Virus record (IMG/VR): IMGVR_UViG_3300032053_000009 | Span: 1-64,000 of that record | Reading direction: 5' to 3' (one strand) | Source: a virus | DNA length: 64,000 nucleotides | In this document: positions 13,603 to 21,819 of the stretch, in pieces | Numbering within the stretch: the stretch's first letter is position 1 | Layout: each line of letters begins with the position of its first letter | The notes under the pieces: generated by a model | The model's input: only the letters and a program-made list of their open reading frames with translations | Told to the model about the DNA's origin: nothing | The model's database searches: none | Program-made: the position numbers and the translations under genes

Positions 13603-14235
13603 CTAACGTTCTGTTCCAGATCGTGGCGATAGCTTGAATATTTCAGCGACTTGGCTAAAGCCCTTGTCGTTGAACTTCACGCCAATCCTGCACCGCTTTC
13701 CAAATAAGGACACCAAGTCAATCTTGTCTCCCGAAGCAGGAGACTGACCCGTGATGGCGCCTACCCAGCGATAAGCCTTGCTGGTCTCGTGCAAGCTGCG
13801 ACTTGAAATAGCACGAATGACCGTGCCTTTGTAGTCCATGTCCGTGTCCGCAATACGGAAGTGCCATTCCCAAATGTCTACCATCGCATTCGGGTCTGAG
13901 CCATCATCCTTGGCATATTTTGGATTGCCAGGGATCTGGCCTTCTTCGATACGAAGCAGCTCCACGTCGTACACGTCTTCCGGTATCTTGATACCTCCGC
14001 CGCCGGATGTGACGGTTCCGGTCAGGTAATTCGGTTTCTTGGCTCGGCGCTCAGACACTTGACGCTCGATTTCACGAGGGTCAAGAAGCTCCTTGCCTTC
14101 CGTTACCCACTCCGGCTCTTTGTCTGCGACAGGAGGACGTGACTCGGACGGACGACGAAAATCCGATTCCTCTCTTTCTAAGGGTCTGTTTCCTCTGGTG
14201 ATTTCACTTGGCGAGACTCTTGATCTTTCTTCCAT
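13603..14235 (-). CDS. putative ssDNA-binding protein, paralogue of the gene at 18,599
   Basis: 210 residues. Residues 1-65 are charged and probably disordered (R, E, P, S-rich). Residues 70-205 form a beta-rich domain with the pattern VYDVELLRIEEG...WEWHFRI...GTVIRAISSRSLHETSKAYRW, resembling phage ssDNA-binding domains where a W-x-F core is followed by G-T-x-[IV]. The motif SSRSLHETSKAYRW is shared with the 18,599 gene. Position beside recA supports a recombination or replication role. The assignment is by pattern, not proof. Confidence 0.6.
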   Translation of the reverse strand: MEERSRVSPSEITRGNRPLEREESDFRRPSESRPPVADKEPEWVTEGKELLDPREIERQVSERRAKKPNYLTGTVTSGGGGIKIPEDVYDVELLRIEEGQIPGNPKYAKDDGSDPNAMVDIWEWHFRIADTDMDYKGTVIRAISSRSLHETSKAYRWVGAITGQSPASGDKIDLVSLFGKRCRIGVKFNDKGFSQVAEIFKLSPRSGTER

Positions 14236-14388
14236 AGAAGTTATCCTTTTAAGTTTAATTTTAGTTTTAACTTTAATGATCCTATGATGGCAGGATCGGA
14301 TAGCTCTCGCTCATGGAAGGGTTGCGCACTACAGGTGGGTGCAACCCAATGTCTCGCTCTCGTTCTCGCTCTATTCGGTGGGAAAAAT
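14236..14388 (-). promoter_or_regulatory. leader region with hairpin and GAGCGAGAGC repeats
   Basis: 153 bp ahead of the ssDNA-binding-like gene. It contains a GGGTTGC/GCAACCC hairpin (about 14320-14349), two copies of the recurring minus-strand GAGCGAGAGC motif (about 14302-14315 and 14351-14373), and an AT-rich stretch (14242-14280) that could hold a promoter. No conserved promoter hexamers can be assigned with confidence. Confidence 0.35.
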
Positions 14389-14826
14389 TTATCGCTGTCT
14401 TAAACTGCGATCTGCCGACAACTCACGCTCGGTTCGTTGTGTTGATGCTATGGTCATCAGCTCTTTGCTCTTAATGCTCAAGCCTTCGACACCGCCAGAC
14501 AACTGATCAACTTTAAGCATCCAATCACTGATAACACCTAAACGCCGTTCATATTCTTGCGTGAAATTAACTCTAATGGCGGTCTCTTTGCCTTCTTCGG
14601 TTATTTTTTTGTTTTCAGCGATAGCTGCTTTTGTTACTTCATCACGACGTTGAGATAACCAAATATCCCAGGCAACTTTGGTATCTCGTAGGATTTTTTT
14701 AGCTTCGGCTAATTGGCTGGACCAGTAAAAATATTTGGTAGGAATTGTAGCCATCTCTTTCGAGATGTCGTTTTCGTCAACGGTAAGATCTTCGTCAATG
14801 CGGCGGTATGGTTCTTCGGATGGCAT
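14389..14826 (-). CDS. hypothetical helical protein, recombination cluster
   Basis: 145 residues, acidic start (RRIDEDLTVDEND) then a long helical region (SSQLAEAKKILRDTKVAWDIWLSQRRDEV), which resembles phage accessory recombination proteins in charge pattern. Not recognised. It precedes the ssDNA-binding-like gene in the same direction. Confidence 0.6.
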   Translation of the reverse strand: MPSEEPYRRIDEDLTVDENDISKEMATIPTKYFYWSSQLAEAKKILRDTKVAWDIWLSQRRDEVTKAAIAENKKITEEGKETAIRVNFTQEYERRLGVISDWMLKVDQLSGGVEGLSIKSKELMTIASTQRTERELSADRSLRQR

Positions 14827-14857
14827 GGATTCCTCCTCAACAGTTCGGGTTTCATTT

Positions 14858-15463
14858 TCAATCCGACCATCCTACAACTTTTTTCGGCACCTTTGTCAAG
14901 CCTTCCTCAGATTTTGGTTCGGGCGATGATAGCAGCGCTTGAAGGTTCGCTCCCTCAGACATTTTATGAGCCAGCGTTCTGAAATAATGATCAATCTCTA
15001 TCTCAGCCAGCTTGCGACTGTGAAAATCGTTAATGAGCGCCCGAATTTTATTGACACAATAGGAGATGTTCACGTCCTTGCCCTTGGCGTAGTTCATGAG
15101 ATAGTTAAAATAATGAGTGGTGAGATTTCGTTTTTCCGTGGATCGTGCGACCTGAACTACAGGTGCTCGCACGGCATACAACTTTTCCACGATCTCGGCG
15201 TGCGTGGGCAACGTGAAGCGGTAATAGATGGTGTCCAAGCGCTCGTCGGTAAGCAACACTTCTCTATTTTTCATGTGACGAATGGCGTCCATGATTTTCT
15301 TACGCTTAAAGCAGGTCTCGTCTTCGAGCCATTTGAATTTTAGTTCTTGTTGCGTGATAGGCGGCTTGCTCATGTCTCCGGTAGCGAGCACGAGCGCCAT
15401 ATAGACGGTGAACGTCCCTGGCTGGTATTCAAAATTACGGATGAAGTGCTTGGGATCACTCAT
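14858..15463 (-). CDS. putative winged-helix protein, replication-associated
   Basis: 201 residues. The N-terminal ~85 residues read like a winged helix (YMALVLATGD...TQQELKFKWL...RKKIMDAIRHMKNREVLL followed by a strand). The C-terminal half is helical. This layout resembles replication-initiator or DnaD-like domain organisation, but no family is recognised. The start overlaps the upstream 53-residue gene. Confidence 0.55.
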   Translation of the reverse strand: MSDPKHFIRNFEYQPGTFTVYMALVLATGDMSKPPITQQELKFKWLEDETCFKRKKIMDAIRHMKNREVLLTDERLDTIYYRFTLPTHAEIVEKLYAVRAPVVQVARSTEKRNLTTHYFNYLMNYAKGKDVNISYCVNKIRALINDFHSRKLAEIEIDHYFRTLAHKMSEGANLQALLSSPEPKSEEGLTKVPKKVVGWSD

Positions 15464-15617
15464 GAAACAGACGGCTCAAGTGGTAAGTAACGAACGTAAA
15501 ACCAGACCAATCAAACAATAGGCAGGACAGCGACGCAAGTCTCCGCCGTTCTTTTTGATGCAGCCAGAAATAAACGTGACCTGGAATTTGGTAGAGAGAC
15601 CACATCAAAGTTTTCAT
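15456..15617 (-). CDS. 53-residue hypothetical protein
   Basis: ATG at 15617 overlaps the upstream stop (ATGA), with AGGAG 5 bases upstream. TGA at 15458-15456 overlaps the next start. Tight coupling on both sides supports translation. The product is aromatic and moderately basic with a central hydrophobic stretch; no family recognised. Confidence 0.5.
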   Translation of the reverse strand: MKTLMWSLYQIPGHVYFWLHQKERRRLASLSCLLFDWSGFTFVTYHLSRLFHE

Positions 15618-15847
15618 CCTCGCTCCTGGTTCGATGCGTCATAAATGCACCCACCCATCCCCTGGAACCACGCCACGTCATCATCCGTCGCCACCTGAAC
15701 GTAATCAAGTCCAATGCGACCATACTCCTCTTTGGCAAACTGCGTTGCCTCAGCGAGACAAGACGCCTTCACGACCGACATATTGACGCCGCCATAAAGT
15801 GCGATTTTGAAATGCTCTGGTGATTTGTTTTTCATTTTTTGCTCCAT
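15614..15847 (-). CDS. hypothetical protein
   Basis: 77 residues, compact alpha/beta pattern (VVKASCLAEATQFAKEEYGR...YVQVATDDDVAWFQGMGG) resembling small phage proteins of unknown role. A start at residue 5 (MKNKSPEHF) is equally possible. Overlaps the upstream helix-turn-helix gene by 16 bp. Confidence 0.6.
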   Translation of the reverse strand: MEQKMKNKSPEHFKIALYGGVNMSVVKASCLAEATQFAKEEYGRIGLDYVQVATDDDVAWFQGMGGCIYDASNQERG

Positions 15848-16062
15848 GTTTTTCCAACCAAGGCATCGTACATCGTGCCTGGACTCACGTCATATTCGAG
15901 CGCCAGCTTGAACACCGACACACGGTTTCGCTCAGGATGGTTCCGACTTTCATTGTGATAGCGTTGACGAGATTGACGATATGTTTGGCGCAACTGACCA
16001 ACCGTATCCCACGTCAACTTGGCTCGACCATTCGCTTCTCCGGTTCTGAGTGCGTTTTTCAT
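15832..16062 (-). CDS. helix-turn-helix protein, homing-endonuclease-like DNA-binding module
   Basis: 76 residues. The N-terminal half (NGRAKLTWDTVGQLRQTYRQ) and the C-terminal half (SVFKLALEYDVSPGTMYDALVGKTW) match the pattern of the DNA-binding repeat seen at the C-terminus of phage HNH endonucleases (KLT...V..IR...; LA..[FY].VS...I...L.G..W). No HNH residues are present, so it is either a free DNA-binding protein or a nuclease remnant. Confidence 0.6.
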   Translation of the reverse strand: MKNALRTGEANGRAKLTWDTVGQLRQTYRQSRQRYHNESRNHPERNRVSVFKLALEYDVSPGTMYDALVGKTWSKK

Positions 16063-16085
16063 GACACACCGCCTATCAAAATATG

Positions 16086-16131
16086 GTGCCCTGCAATGGC
16101 ACCCCTCTTAAAAGACGCCATGCAGGGACAC
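16086..16131 (-). terminator. long hairpin, possible terminator or attenuator
   Basis: Inverted repeat GTGCCCTGCA-TGGC / GCCA-TGCAGGGAC (about 14 bp with single-base bulges) in the 115-bp gap between two genes. On the minus strand it is followed by CATATTTTGAT, a weak T-tract. It may end or slow transcription from 16,178 toward 15,832. Confidence 0.5.
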
Positions 16132-16177
16132 CCGTGATTGCCTCTTCCAGTCCCTAACCTTACCTTCCGAGGCAAAT

Positions 16178-16378
16178 CTATTGGTTGATCTTCTCGCCGC
16201 TGAAAAACTTAGCTCGAAAATCAGCGATGGTATCAAGCGCTTTCTTGGCAATGGATTGTTCGGTCGGCATATTCCCCCGATAATCACACGCCACGATTTG
16301 CTTCAAAGCGCTCTTCATAATAACGCTCTCGGCTTCAAGATAAGCCACTTTGTTTGTGAGTTCTTCGACATGGTTCAT
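16178..16378 (-). CDS. small coiled-coil protein
   Basis: 66 residues from ATG 16378, preceded by GGGGGCGCTAAC; an ORF start 11 codons upstream overlaps the previous gene. Residues 1-30 (EELTNKVAYLEAESVIMKSALK) have heptad spacing. Function unknown. Confidence 0.55.
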   Translation of the reverse strand: MNHVEELTNKVAYLEAESVIMKSALKQIVACDYRGNMPTEQSIAKKALDTIADFRAKFFSGEKINQ

Positions 16379-16379
16379 G

Positions 16380-16613
16380 TTAGCGCCCCCGTATGTCAAC
16401 GTGTCCGCCATTATTTACTGGCTGCATCATGCCGTTGCAAGGCTCCACGCCGTTTGGGTATTTGATCGGATCACGTGTTGGCACCATGTTCGAGCAACGT
16501 ATCGAAGATAGAATATATGAAGCATACGTTTCCGTGCGCCCACACATTACACAGCGCACCATCACAGTGTAATCTCCGCCTGGATTGCTATTGCCGCCTG
16601 AGTATCCGCTCAT
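16380..16613 (-). CDS. hypothetical zinc-binding protein
   Basis: 77 residues with CVMCGRTET (21-24) and later C...C residues (about 40, 59), a likely single zinc site. G/N-rich N-terminus. The ATG at 16613 follows GGAGGTGACTT within the recurring GAGCGAGAGCGGAGG leader. Confidence 0.6.
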   Translation of the reverse strand: MSGYSGGNSNPGGDYTVMVRCVMCGRTETYASYILSSIRCSNMVPTRDPIKYPNGVEPCNGMMQPVNNGGHVDIRGR

Positions 16614-16642
16614 AAGTCACCTCCGCTCTCGCTCATTTAACG

Positions 16643-16879
16643 TCAAACGAAATCTTTAGCTTCCTCGAAATCAATACGAACACAACCAGGAGAAGATTGA
16701 GTTGCGTAATAGCGATATTTCTTTTTATCGTTGGGTCTGATTGTGAATATGTAATGCTTCCGTGCAACTTTGCTAACTGGCGTATGGCGCCACGATGTGA
16801 CGGAAAAATTATCTCCCAAGAGAACTTTCTTTCCGATTGTGACCTTTGTTGGCATGACTAACTTAATCTTCATTTCCAT
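16643..16879 (-). CDS. hypothetical beta-rich protein
   Basis: 78 residues, basic, strand-rich (KLVMPTKVTIGKKVLLGDNFSVTSW). No family recognised. The start at 16879 has GGAGGATGGAA and the GAGCGAAAGCGGAGG leader. Confidence 0.6.
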   Translation of the reverse strand: MEMKIKLVMPTKVTIGKKVLLGDNFSVTSWRHTPVSKVARKHYIFTIRPNDKKKYRYYATQSSPGCVRIDFEEAKDFV

Positions 16880-16895
16880 CCTCCGCTTTCGCTCA

Positions 16896-17093
16896 CTATA
16901 GAATAGGTCGCTTGCTTAACTCCTTACCCATATCCTCGACTGTCTTAAAAGCTGTCGTAATCGGTTCCACGATCCGGCTCTGAAACTCGCCAGGCATATC
17001 CAACAACGCTGGCCATGCTTCGATGTGCTGTACTCCCTTGTACGCCCGTGTCAGAATTTTCTTGAGGTTTTGAAAATCATGAGAGCGCTTCAT
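16896..17093 (-). CDS. hypothetical protein
   Basis: 65 residues, basic N-terminus, helical C-terminus. Not recognised. The start overlaps the upstream stop (ATGA) and no gap separates the genes. Confidence 0.55.
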   Translation of the reverse strand: MKRSHDFQNLKKILTRAYKGVQHIEAWPALLDMPGEFQSRIVEPITTAFKTVEDMGKELSKRPIL

Positions 17094-17284
17094 TGCACCG
17101 CCTCACGTGGCTGATCGTCGATTCGATAAACACGATACGACAAATTCTTTTTTGCCCAATACGTTTCTGCTGGCGTCAGCTCGCAATCGTCTATCATGTG
17201 TTCCCACGAATACGCTTCAAACTGCGTATCCAGCGCTTTACCAACTCGGTTCATGATGTAGTCAATGTCAATTTTCTTTTTCAT
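17090..17284 (-). CDS. hypothetical protein
   Basis: 64 residues, acidic-basic mixed, with a central helix (ALDTQFEAYSWEHMIDDCELTPAE). Not recognised. Overlaps both neighbours by 4 bp. Confidence 0.55.
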   Translation of the reverse strand: MKKKIDIDYIMNRVGKALDTQFEAYSWEHMIDDCELTPAETYWAKKNLSYRVYRIDDQPREAVQ

Positions 17285-17949
17285 AGAACCCCCTTTAAGT
17301 ATTTTGGCCTGATGACGATCTCCTGCTCGTCACGCCCGCCCAGGTAGGCAAACACGTGATCTTTGAGTACGTGACGTGTAACCACTTGTGGTGTCTGACC
17401 GTCTCGAATAAAACGTTTAGAAAACCATTCCGCTCTATCAAACGACAGCGTGTACGACAAGCCACGCTCATTGACGCCCTGCACGTAGCCACGATAAATC
17501 GTTAGCGACTGAGGCAATGCAATCAGATGATCCTGATCTCCCGCAGACATGAAGCAATGCTGCTGCGGTCGCTTGGAGTTGAACAGTTTTTTCCACTGCG
17601 CTATATATTTCCAAATGATCTCAGCGTCGATCCAGACCCGACCAAGGAATATCCAATACTCAGCATCGGACAGAAGATGCTCGATCAGCTTAAACGCCAC
17701 CAGTCGGTATGGTCTTTCGTACCACCAAATGTACTGCCCCCAGTCCTTGGCTTTATAAGCCTCTTGGCATTTTTGTGTTTTCATTTCGTACTGCTTGTTG
17801 TATAGCTCGTTCAGTTCCGGTCTGTACATGATCTCTTGAATGAGTGGATGGGAAATCATCTTGCCCAACGCTCCGTCATAAATGCGTTCCTGTAAGTGCT
17901 GATGCAATGGCACCTGTTTCAATTTTGACAGATCGAGTGCGTTATTCAT
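17281..17949 (-). CDS. putative ADP-ribosyltransferase-like protein
   Basis: 222 residues from ATG 17949 (GGAG 9 bases upstream; earlier in-frame starts would overlap the previous gene further). The C-terminal part resembles an R-S-E-type ADP-ribosyltransferase fold: SLTIYRG (candidate Arg strand), GLSYTLSFDRAEWFSKRF (candidate S-x-T-S strand plus helix), a VTRHVLKDHVFAYLGGRDEQ strand, and EQEIVI near the end (candidate Q/E-x-E). The N-terminal ~120 residues are helical. In phages such enzymes modify host RNA polymerase, ribosomal or other proteins using NAD. The fold call is by motif; the target is unknown. Confidence 0.55.
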   Translation of the reverse strand: MNNALDLSKLKQVPLHQHLQERIYDGALGKMISHPLIQEIMYRPELNELYNKQYEMKTQKCQEAYKAKDWGQYIWWYERPYRLVAFKLIEHLLSDAEYWIFLGRVWIDAEIIWKYIAQWKKLFNSKRPQQHCFMSAGDQDHLIALPQSLTIYRGYVQGVNERGLSYTLSFDRAEWFSKRFIRDGQTPQVVTRHVLKDHVFAYLGGRDEQEIVIRPKYLKGVL

Positions 17950-18397
17950 CTTTAACATCTCCAAACGCTTTGAGACGTTTACGAACCTTGCCCAATAAAT
18001 CGTGCTCAATTATGTCCAACGCTTTGAACAAGGCAATGCGCTCTGGCGAACCGCCCTTCTCTCGTTCAGCCAACACTTGGAGATAAGCTAAGGCATCGCC
18101 AATACCATCTCGATGGGTTCTCATAGATTTCGGCGTTATGGGCTTATGCTTAAATCCAATAGAGACAAAAGAGTAGAGACCCATCAAATAGCGGTCGCTC
18201 ACGAGTTCGCTGTTCAGCACCCGTCGCAACGTTTCTCCGCACACCTCAGCCAGTCGATTCCCTTCAATAGCACAGGACGCAAACGACTCCTGCAACATCG
18301 CCAGCGTCGCAGGCGATAGCTTGGCAATATATTCCCGTGCCATGTGCGCCGCTGGGTGCGGCTCGCCATCTTTAAGTGTTCCTCGTTCTTCGTCCAT
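17942..18397 (-). CDS. hypothetical helical protein
   Basis: 151 residues, nearly all helical, with a short acidic N-terminus and FASCAIEGNRLAEVCGETLRRVL near the middle. No family recognised. Lies immediately upstream of the ART-like gene (8-bp overlap) and could be its partner, but this is a guess. Confidence 0.6.
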   Translation of the reverse strand: MDEERGTLKDGEPHPAAHMAREYIAKLSPATLAMLQESFASCAIEGNRLAEVCGETLRRVLNSELVSDRYLMGLYSFVSIGFKHKPITPKSMRTHRDGIGDALAYLQVLAEREKGGSPERIALFKALDIIEHDLLGKVRKRLKAFGDVKDE

Positions 18398-18602
18398 GAC
18401 CCCCCTCCATTATTTTATACGCTTTGCTATCTCGTCTAACAACTGCATGATAGGCTTTAGTTGCTTCGTCTCCATCAACACCAATGATTGCCATATAATC
18501 AAGAATGTCCAGCACGTTAGCCACCTCATCAAGCTCTTCATTTTCATCAAACATCTCTTGTAATTTTTTTAACACTATACGCCATGTCAGTTTCTTTTTC
18601 AT
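18372..18602 (-). CDS. hypothetical protein
   Basis: 76 residues, acidic middle (FDENEELDEVANVLDILDYM) and basic ends. Not recognised. Overlaps the next gene by 26 bp and the previous by 4 bp. Confidence 0.55.
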   Translation of the reverse strand: MKKKLTWRIVLKKLQEMFDENEELDEVANVLDILDYMAIIGVDGDEATKAYHAVVRRDSKAYKIMEGGHGRRTRNT

Positions 18603-19228
18603 TGTTGTTCTCCTGTTGGGTTTTTAGTTTGCTCACACGACCATACCATCAAATCCATAACCGTATTTTTGGATGGCCGAAACTTTGAATCATCAGAAAC
18701 ACAATCCGCCAACAGCTCATCCAAATGCTTATGAAGTAATTTGTGTCGAGCGATATGTTTTTTTCTTTTTTTATCACGTTCCGCAAGCACATTAAGGGTC
18801 ATAACATCGTCAACCACACTAAATCCGTTCGGTCTACACCCAACATAAACACCGCAACGTTTATCAAACATATTTGTCAAATCAACAGCTTGACCAACTT
18901 TTGGTCGGCGTCGATTAATCGCAGAACACCATCTATACGCCTTACTTGTTTCATGCAATGATCGAGAAGACATACCACGAATAATTCGTCCCCTGTACTT
19001 GCCGTGCGTAATCTTAAAACACCATACCCACGTGTCCATGTTACCCATGTTACTTCCATAATCTGGAACAGCAAATATAACGTCTTCTTCTATCGTCAAC
19101 AGCATGGCTTTATAAAAACCAATCGGCATTTTGGTTGACGCACTATGAAGATACTGATGGTCTTTTCTGCGCTGTTGGATAATACATTCAATTTGATATG
19201 GAGACAGAATTGGTGATTTTTTATTCAT
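18599..19228 (-). CDS. putative ssDNA-binding protein, paralogue of the gene at 13,603
   Basis: 209 residues. Residues 70-150 match the other copy: TWVWCFKI...GRIIRGMSSRSLHETSKAYRWCSAI...VGQAVDLTNMFDKRCGVYV, against WEWHFRI...GTVIRAISSRSLHETSKAYRWVGAI...GDKIDLVSLFGKRCRIGV. The long charged N-terminal region of the 13,603 gene is absent, while a basic C-terminal extension (AERDKKRKKHIARHK) is unique. The two genes have diverged strongly, so this is an old duplication or a horizontally acquired second copy. Confidence 0.6.
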   Translation of the reverse strand: MNKKSPILSPYQIECIIQQRRKDHQYLHSASTKMPIGFYKAMLLTIEEDVIFAVPDYGSNMGNMDTWVWCFKITHGKYRGRIIRGMSSRSLHETSKAYRWCSAINRRRPKVGQAVDLTNMFDKRCGVYVGCRPNGFSVVDDVMTLNVLAERDKKRKKHIARHKLLHKHLDELLADCVSDDSKFRPSKNTVMDLMVWSCEQTKNPTGEQQ

Positions 19229-19242
19229 AACATTTACGCTCC

Positions 19243-20241
19243 TTATATATTCTTCGGAACCCTGATCTCGTAATCTTTCGTGATCTCGCCTGCGCTCCGG
19301 TTGCCTTTCACAGTCGGGTGCCAGAACCAGATTCCCTTATGCTTGCCAAACAGCGGCTTCTCATTGAAATTCTTAAAGTGACCACGCACCAAGTGAAGCG
19401 CCTGCGGCGTCAAATCCTCATTACCTTGGTTGCCATCACGGATGATTCGCTTCGGCACGTCCAGAACGAGCGTATGGTGGCGAAATAGCGGGAGCCGCCC
19501 ACGTCTGACCCTGGCTCGTTGCAAAGCGTCTGGAATAGGTGGCGCAGCCTGCTCCTTGATCCCACGAGCGTGCAGAAACGACAAGCTCATGCACGGAACG
19601 CCTGCCAGCGAATGAGCGTAAGCGATGGCGCTTTGATGACCTTGTTCTGCTCGTCCTTTGAGCATTTCTACGATCCATGCCGATGGGTGACTCATGACAC
19701 CCTTGCCGTTCATTTCAGGACTCGCAAACGATTCGCCATTTTCTTTCACAAGTAAAAACGTGTTGCCGACAAACACGATCAACTTCTCCATATTAAACCG
19801 GACAAACGTGGTCATGTGCAAAATCCATTTCAACTGCTCTGGCGGCACGTCAGCCATTTCCAAAAGTGATTTCGCCACGTCATCCGTGTCCTTCAACCCA
19901 AACTTCATCAGCACCGTTAATTTCAATTGACGCAAAGCATCAGCCGCTTCTTGCGTGGTTCGGCACTCGGCGCTGCTGATCAAAACACCAATGGTTTGAC
20001 GGTTCTCATTTTTCAATTGCCACTCCATCCACATTGAGCGGTAAGCGGGCGCCACGTTTGGAAAATCGTTCCAATCCCATTCGTTCTTTTTCGCCTCCAT
20101 ATACTCGCAGACGTTATCGACTCTGAACACAACTGGTTTCTCTCGGTCAAAAAAATCAGCCATAAAGTTCGTAGGCAACTCATTGAAGTTGCTCTGAGCT
20201 TTTGGATTGCGCCGCATCTCCGCAATGTCATCAATAAGCAA
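19243..20241 (-). CDS. large conserved-looking hypothetical protein
   Basis: 332 residues. The N-terminal half looks globular (a VLISSAECRTTQEAADALRQLKLTVLM segment); the C-terminal part has the phrase HLVRGHFKNFNEKPLFGKHKGIWFWHPTVKGN, a pattern recurring in unannotated phage proteins (RGHF...LFG...W...RG). The function is unknown. It overlaps the DUF3846 gene by 11 bp. Confidence 0.65.
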   Translation of the reverse strand: MLIDDIAEMRRNPKAQSNFNELPTNFMADFFDREKPVVFRVDNVCEYMEAKKNEWDWNDFPNVAPAYRSMWMEWQLKNENRQTIGVLISSAECRTTQEAADALRQLKLTVLMKFGLKDTDDVAKSLLEMADVPPEQLKWILHMTTFVRFNMEKLIVFVGNTFLLVKENGESFASPEMNGKGVMSHPSAWIVEMLKGRAEQGHQSAIAYAHSLAGVPCMSLSFLHARGIKEQAAPPIPDALQRARVRRGRLPLFRHHTLVLDVPKRIIRDGNQGNEDLTPQALHLVRGHFKNFNEKPLFGKHKGIWFWHPTVKGNRSAGEITKDYEIRVPKNI

Positions 20242-20533
20242 GTGGCACCTCCATCAACTCATGATCGGCAAGACCCTCAAAATTACCATCAACGTCAACG
20301 TGACCAACAAGAATGTTGCCCATGAGTTCGTTGAATCTCTTGTTCGGCTCCAACGGCATCAACCGTCCTTCCTCGTTGACGAAAACATCATAAGGCTTCA
20401 TATCAATGCGAATACGAGTGTGCTCAATATATCCGCCGACAATCTCTTGCATTTTTTTCAGCGGGCAAAATCCATCCGTCACGAACGAACTTAAATGACC
20501 GTCAACGTGAATGATGACGTAACGCTGTTTCAT
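20231..20533 (-). CDS. DUF3846-family protein
   Basis: 100 residues with the family hallmarks: an initial strand, CPLKKMQEIVGGYIE (about 23-37), and VNEEGRLMPLEPN (about 52-64). DUF3846 occurs in phages, plasmids and mobile elements; its role is unknown. Start at 20533 with AGGAGCGTCC upstream. Confidence 0.85.
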   Translation of the reverse strand: MKQRYVIIHVDGHLSSFVTDGFCPLKKMQEIVGGYIEHTRIRIDMKPYDVFVNEEGRLMPLEPNKRFNELMGNILVGHVDVDGNFEGLADHELMEVPLAY

Positions 20534-20541
20534 GGACGCTC

Positions 20542-21090
20542 CTATCCCATCCGATCAGGCAACTCGCCTGGATATTGAAATTTCTCGCCCGAAGATTGTC
20601 CCGCCCAGCTTTGAATCTCTTTAACAATCTTAGGCGGTATCTCTTCCCGAAGCCAAGCCGATCCGTATTTGTATCCACAGGTCGGGCACGCTTTTGTGAG
20701 CAAGCCATCTTTATGCTCGGACGGCAAAACCCAGATCGCCAACAAGCCCTTCTCATCTCGATTGCCCTTATGGTCTGGCAACTCCTTCGGATCAATTCGC
20801 CGATCTTCCAAGCGATCCGCCCGCTGATGTTCGCAGCCAGCTCGCATATCGTTCAGGTGCCAACGCTCCCAAATCTCAGCCATACGCTGCGCCTTGGCGT
20901 TGTCGGGGAAGTACGACACAACCTCATCCACGCACTGACCGCCGCAGTAAATGTCAGTGTGACGTGGATTCCAAATCTCGGCGCTCATAGAGAAGTTTCC
21001 GTTCTCGAATTTCCACGTAATGACAGCCTGGCAGTTTTTCACTCCTGTCTGATCGTAGTCCACTTTGCCTAAGACCAATTTATGATTCAT
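20542..21090 (-). CDS. hypothetical protein with C-terminal zinc motif
   Basis: 182 residues from ATG 21090 (GGAG upstream; the longer frame starts within the previous gene). Near the C-terminus is ACPTCGYKYGSAWLREEIP, a Cys pair followed by aromatic residues seen in many phage proteins. An early FDxDQTGVKNCQAVITWKFE-like region suggests a beta fold. Function unknown. Confidence 0.6.
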   Translation of the reverse strand: MNHKLVLGKVDYDQTGVKNCQAVITWKFENGNFSMSAEIWNPRHTDIYCGGQCVDEVVSYFPDNAKAQRMAEIWERWHLNDMRAGCEHQRADRLEDRRIDPKELPDHKGNRDEKGLLAIWVLPSEHKDGLLTKACPTCGYKYGSAWLREEIPPKIVKEIQSWAGQSSGEKFQYPGELPDRMG

Positions 21091-21095
21091 ATCGC

Positions 21096-21404
21096 TCACG
21101 CTCCTTTGAATGTCCATAGTCGTCGAAAAGCGGCTTTCGTAACCTTCGAGCGGCGCTTGCTTCCGACCTCTTGAAAAATCACATCACCCAAATCAAATCC
21201 GGTCACGACCACTTCACGCTTACCTTTGAGATAATGTCCGCCAATCCCGATCTCCCGATCCTTCCACCGCTGTAAGCTCTGCCGAAGATGAGGGCACAAA
21301 CCTTTCGATTCATCAATATCCGGTTTGCCCTGGGCGTCGATCCTGACTTCATGAAATTTGTGGATCGGACATTGCCAATTCTGTATGCCGCTGTTGATGC
21401 TCAT
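21096..21404 (-). CDS. hypothetical protein
   Basis: 102 residues with Cys/His in the first third (CPIHKFH, CPHLRQSL), possibly one zinc site, and a basic C-terminus. Not recognised. ATG at 21404 overlaps the upstream stop. Confidence 0.6.
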   Translation of the reverse strand: MSINSGIQNWQCPIHKFHEVRIDAQGKPDIDESKGLCPHLRQSLQRWKDREIGIGGHYLKGKREVVVTGFDLGDVIFQEVGSKRRSKVTKAAFRRLWTFKGA

Positions 21405-21598
21405 TTAAGACCATCCTCTTTGGCATCAAGAACAGTTTTCAAAGTCTCTTCCATTCCGCATAGACGCCCTTTGGTAAATTCATCGGAATTGCAAAACTGA
21501 CGGAGACATTTAATCTTGCCTTGCAAAGCCTCTACCAAATCATCTATCGTCACAGAATTATTAGGAGCTAACATATACCACAGTTGTTTTAGTTTCAT
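21401..21598 (-). CDS. hypothetical protein
   Basis: 65 residues, helical, with KIKCLRQFCNSDEFTKGRLCGMEE, a pattern of phage small proteins without assigned role. Overlaps both neighbours by 4 bp. Confidence 0.55.
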   Translation of the reverse strand: MKLKQLWYMLAPNNSVTIDDLVEALQGKIKCLRQFCNSDEFTKGRLCGMEETLKTVLDAKEDGLK

Positions 21599-21819
21599 AA
21601 CTTAACCTCCTGCCCATAGTTTTCAACTATTTTTAATCCAGCAATTACAGTGGTTGCGTGGTATTTTTTTAACAATCGTTCAGCCTCTCTGATTGTGAAA
21701 TGTAAGGCATCTGGATATTCAGGAGAAAATTTGAATTTTCCGTTATGCTCGCTTCGGACAAAATTTCCTAACGCATCTTGAACAATAACCACTCCTGTTT
21801 TTATTGGTTCTGTTTTCAT
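21595..21819 (-). CDS. hypothetical protein
   Basis: 74 residues from ATG 21819; AGGAGG is at the right spacing and the longer frame is discarded because it covers the next gene. A strand-rich N-terminus (GVVIVQDALGNFVR) is followed by a helix (TIREAERLLKKYHA). Not recognised. Confidence 0.6.
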   Translation of the reverse strand: MKTEPIKTGVVIVQDALGNFVRSEHNGKFKFSPEYPDALHFTIREAERLLKKYHATTVIAGLKIVENYGQEVKL

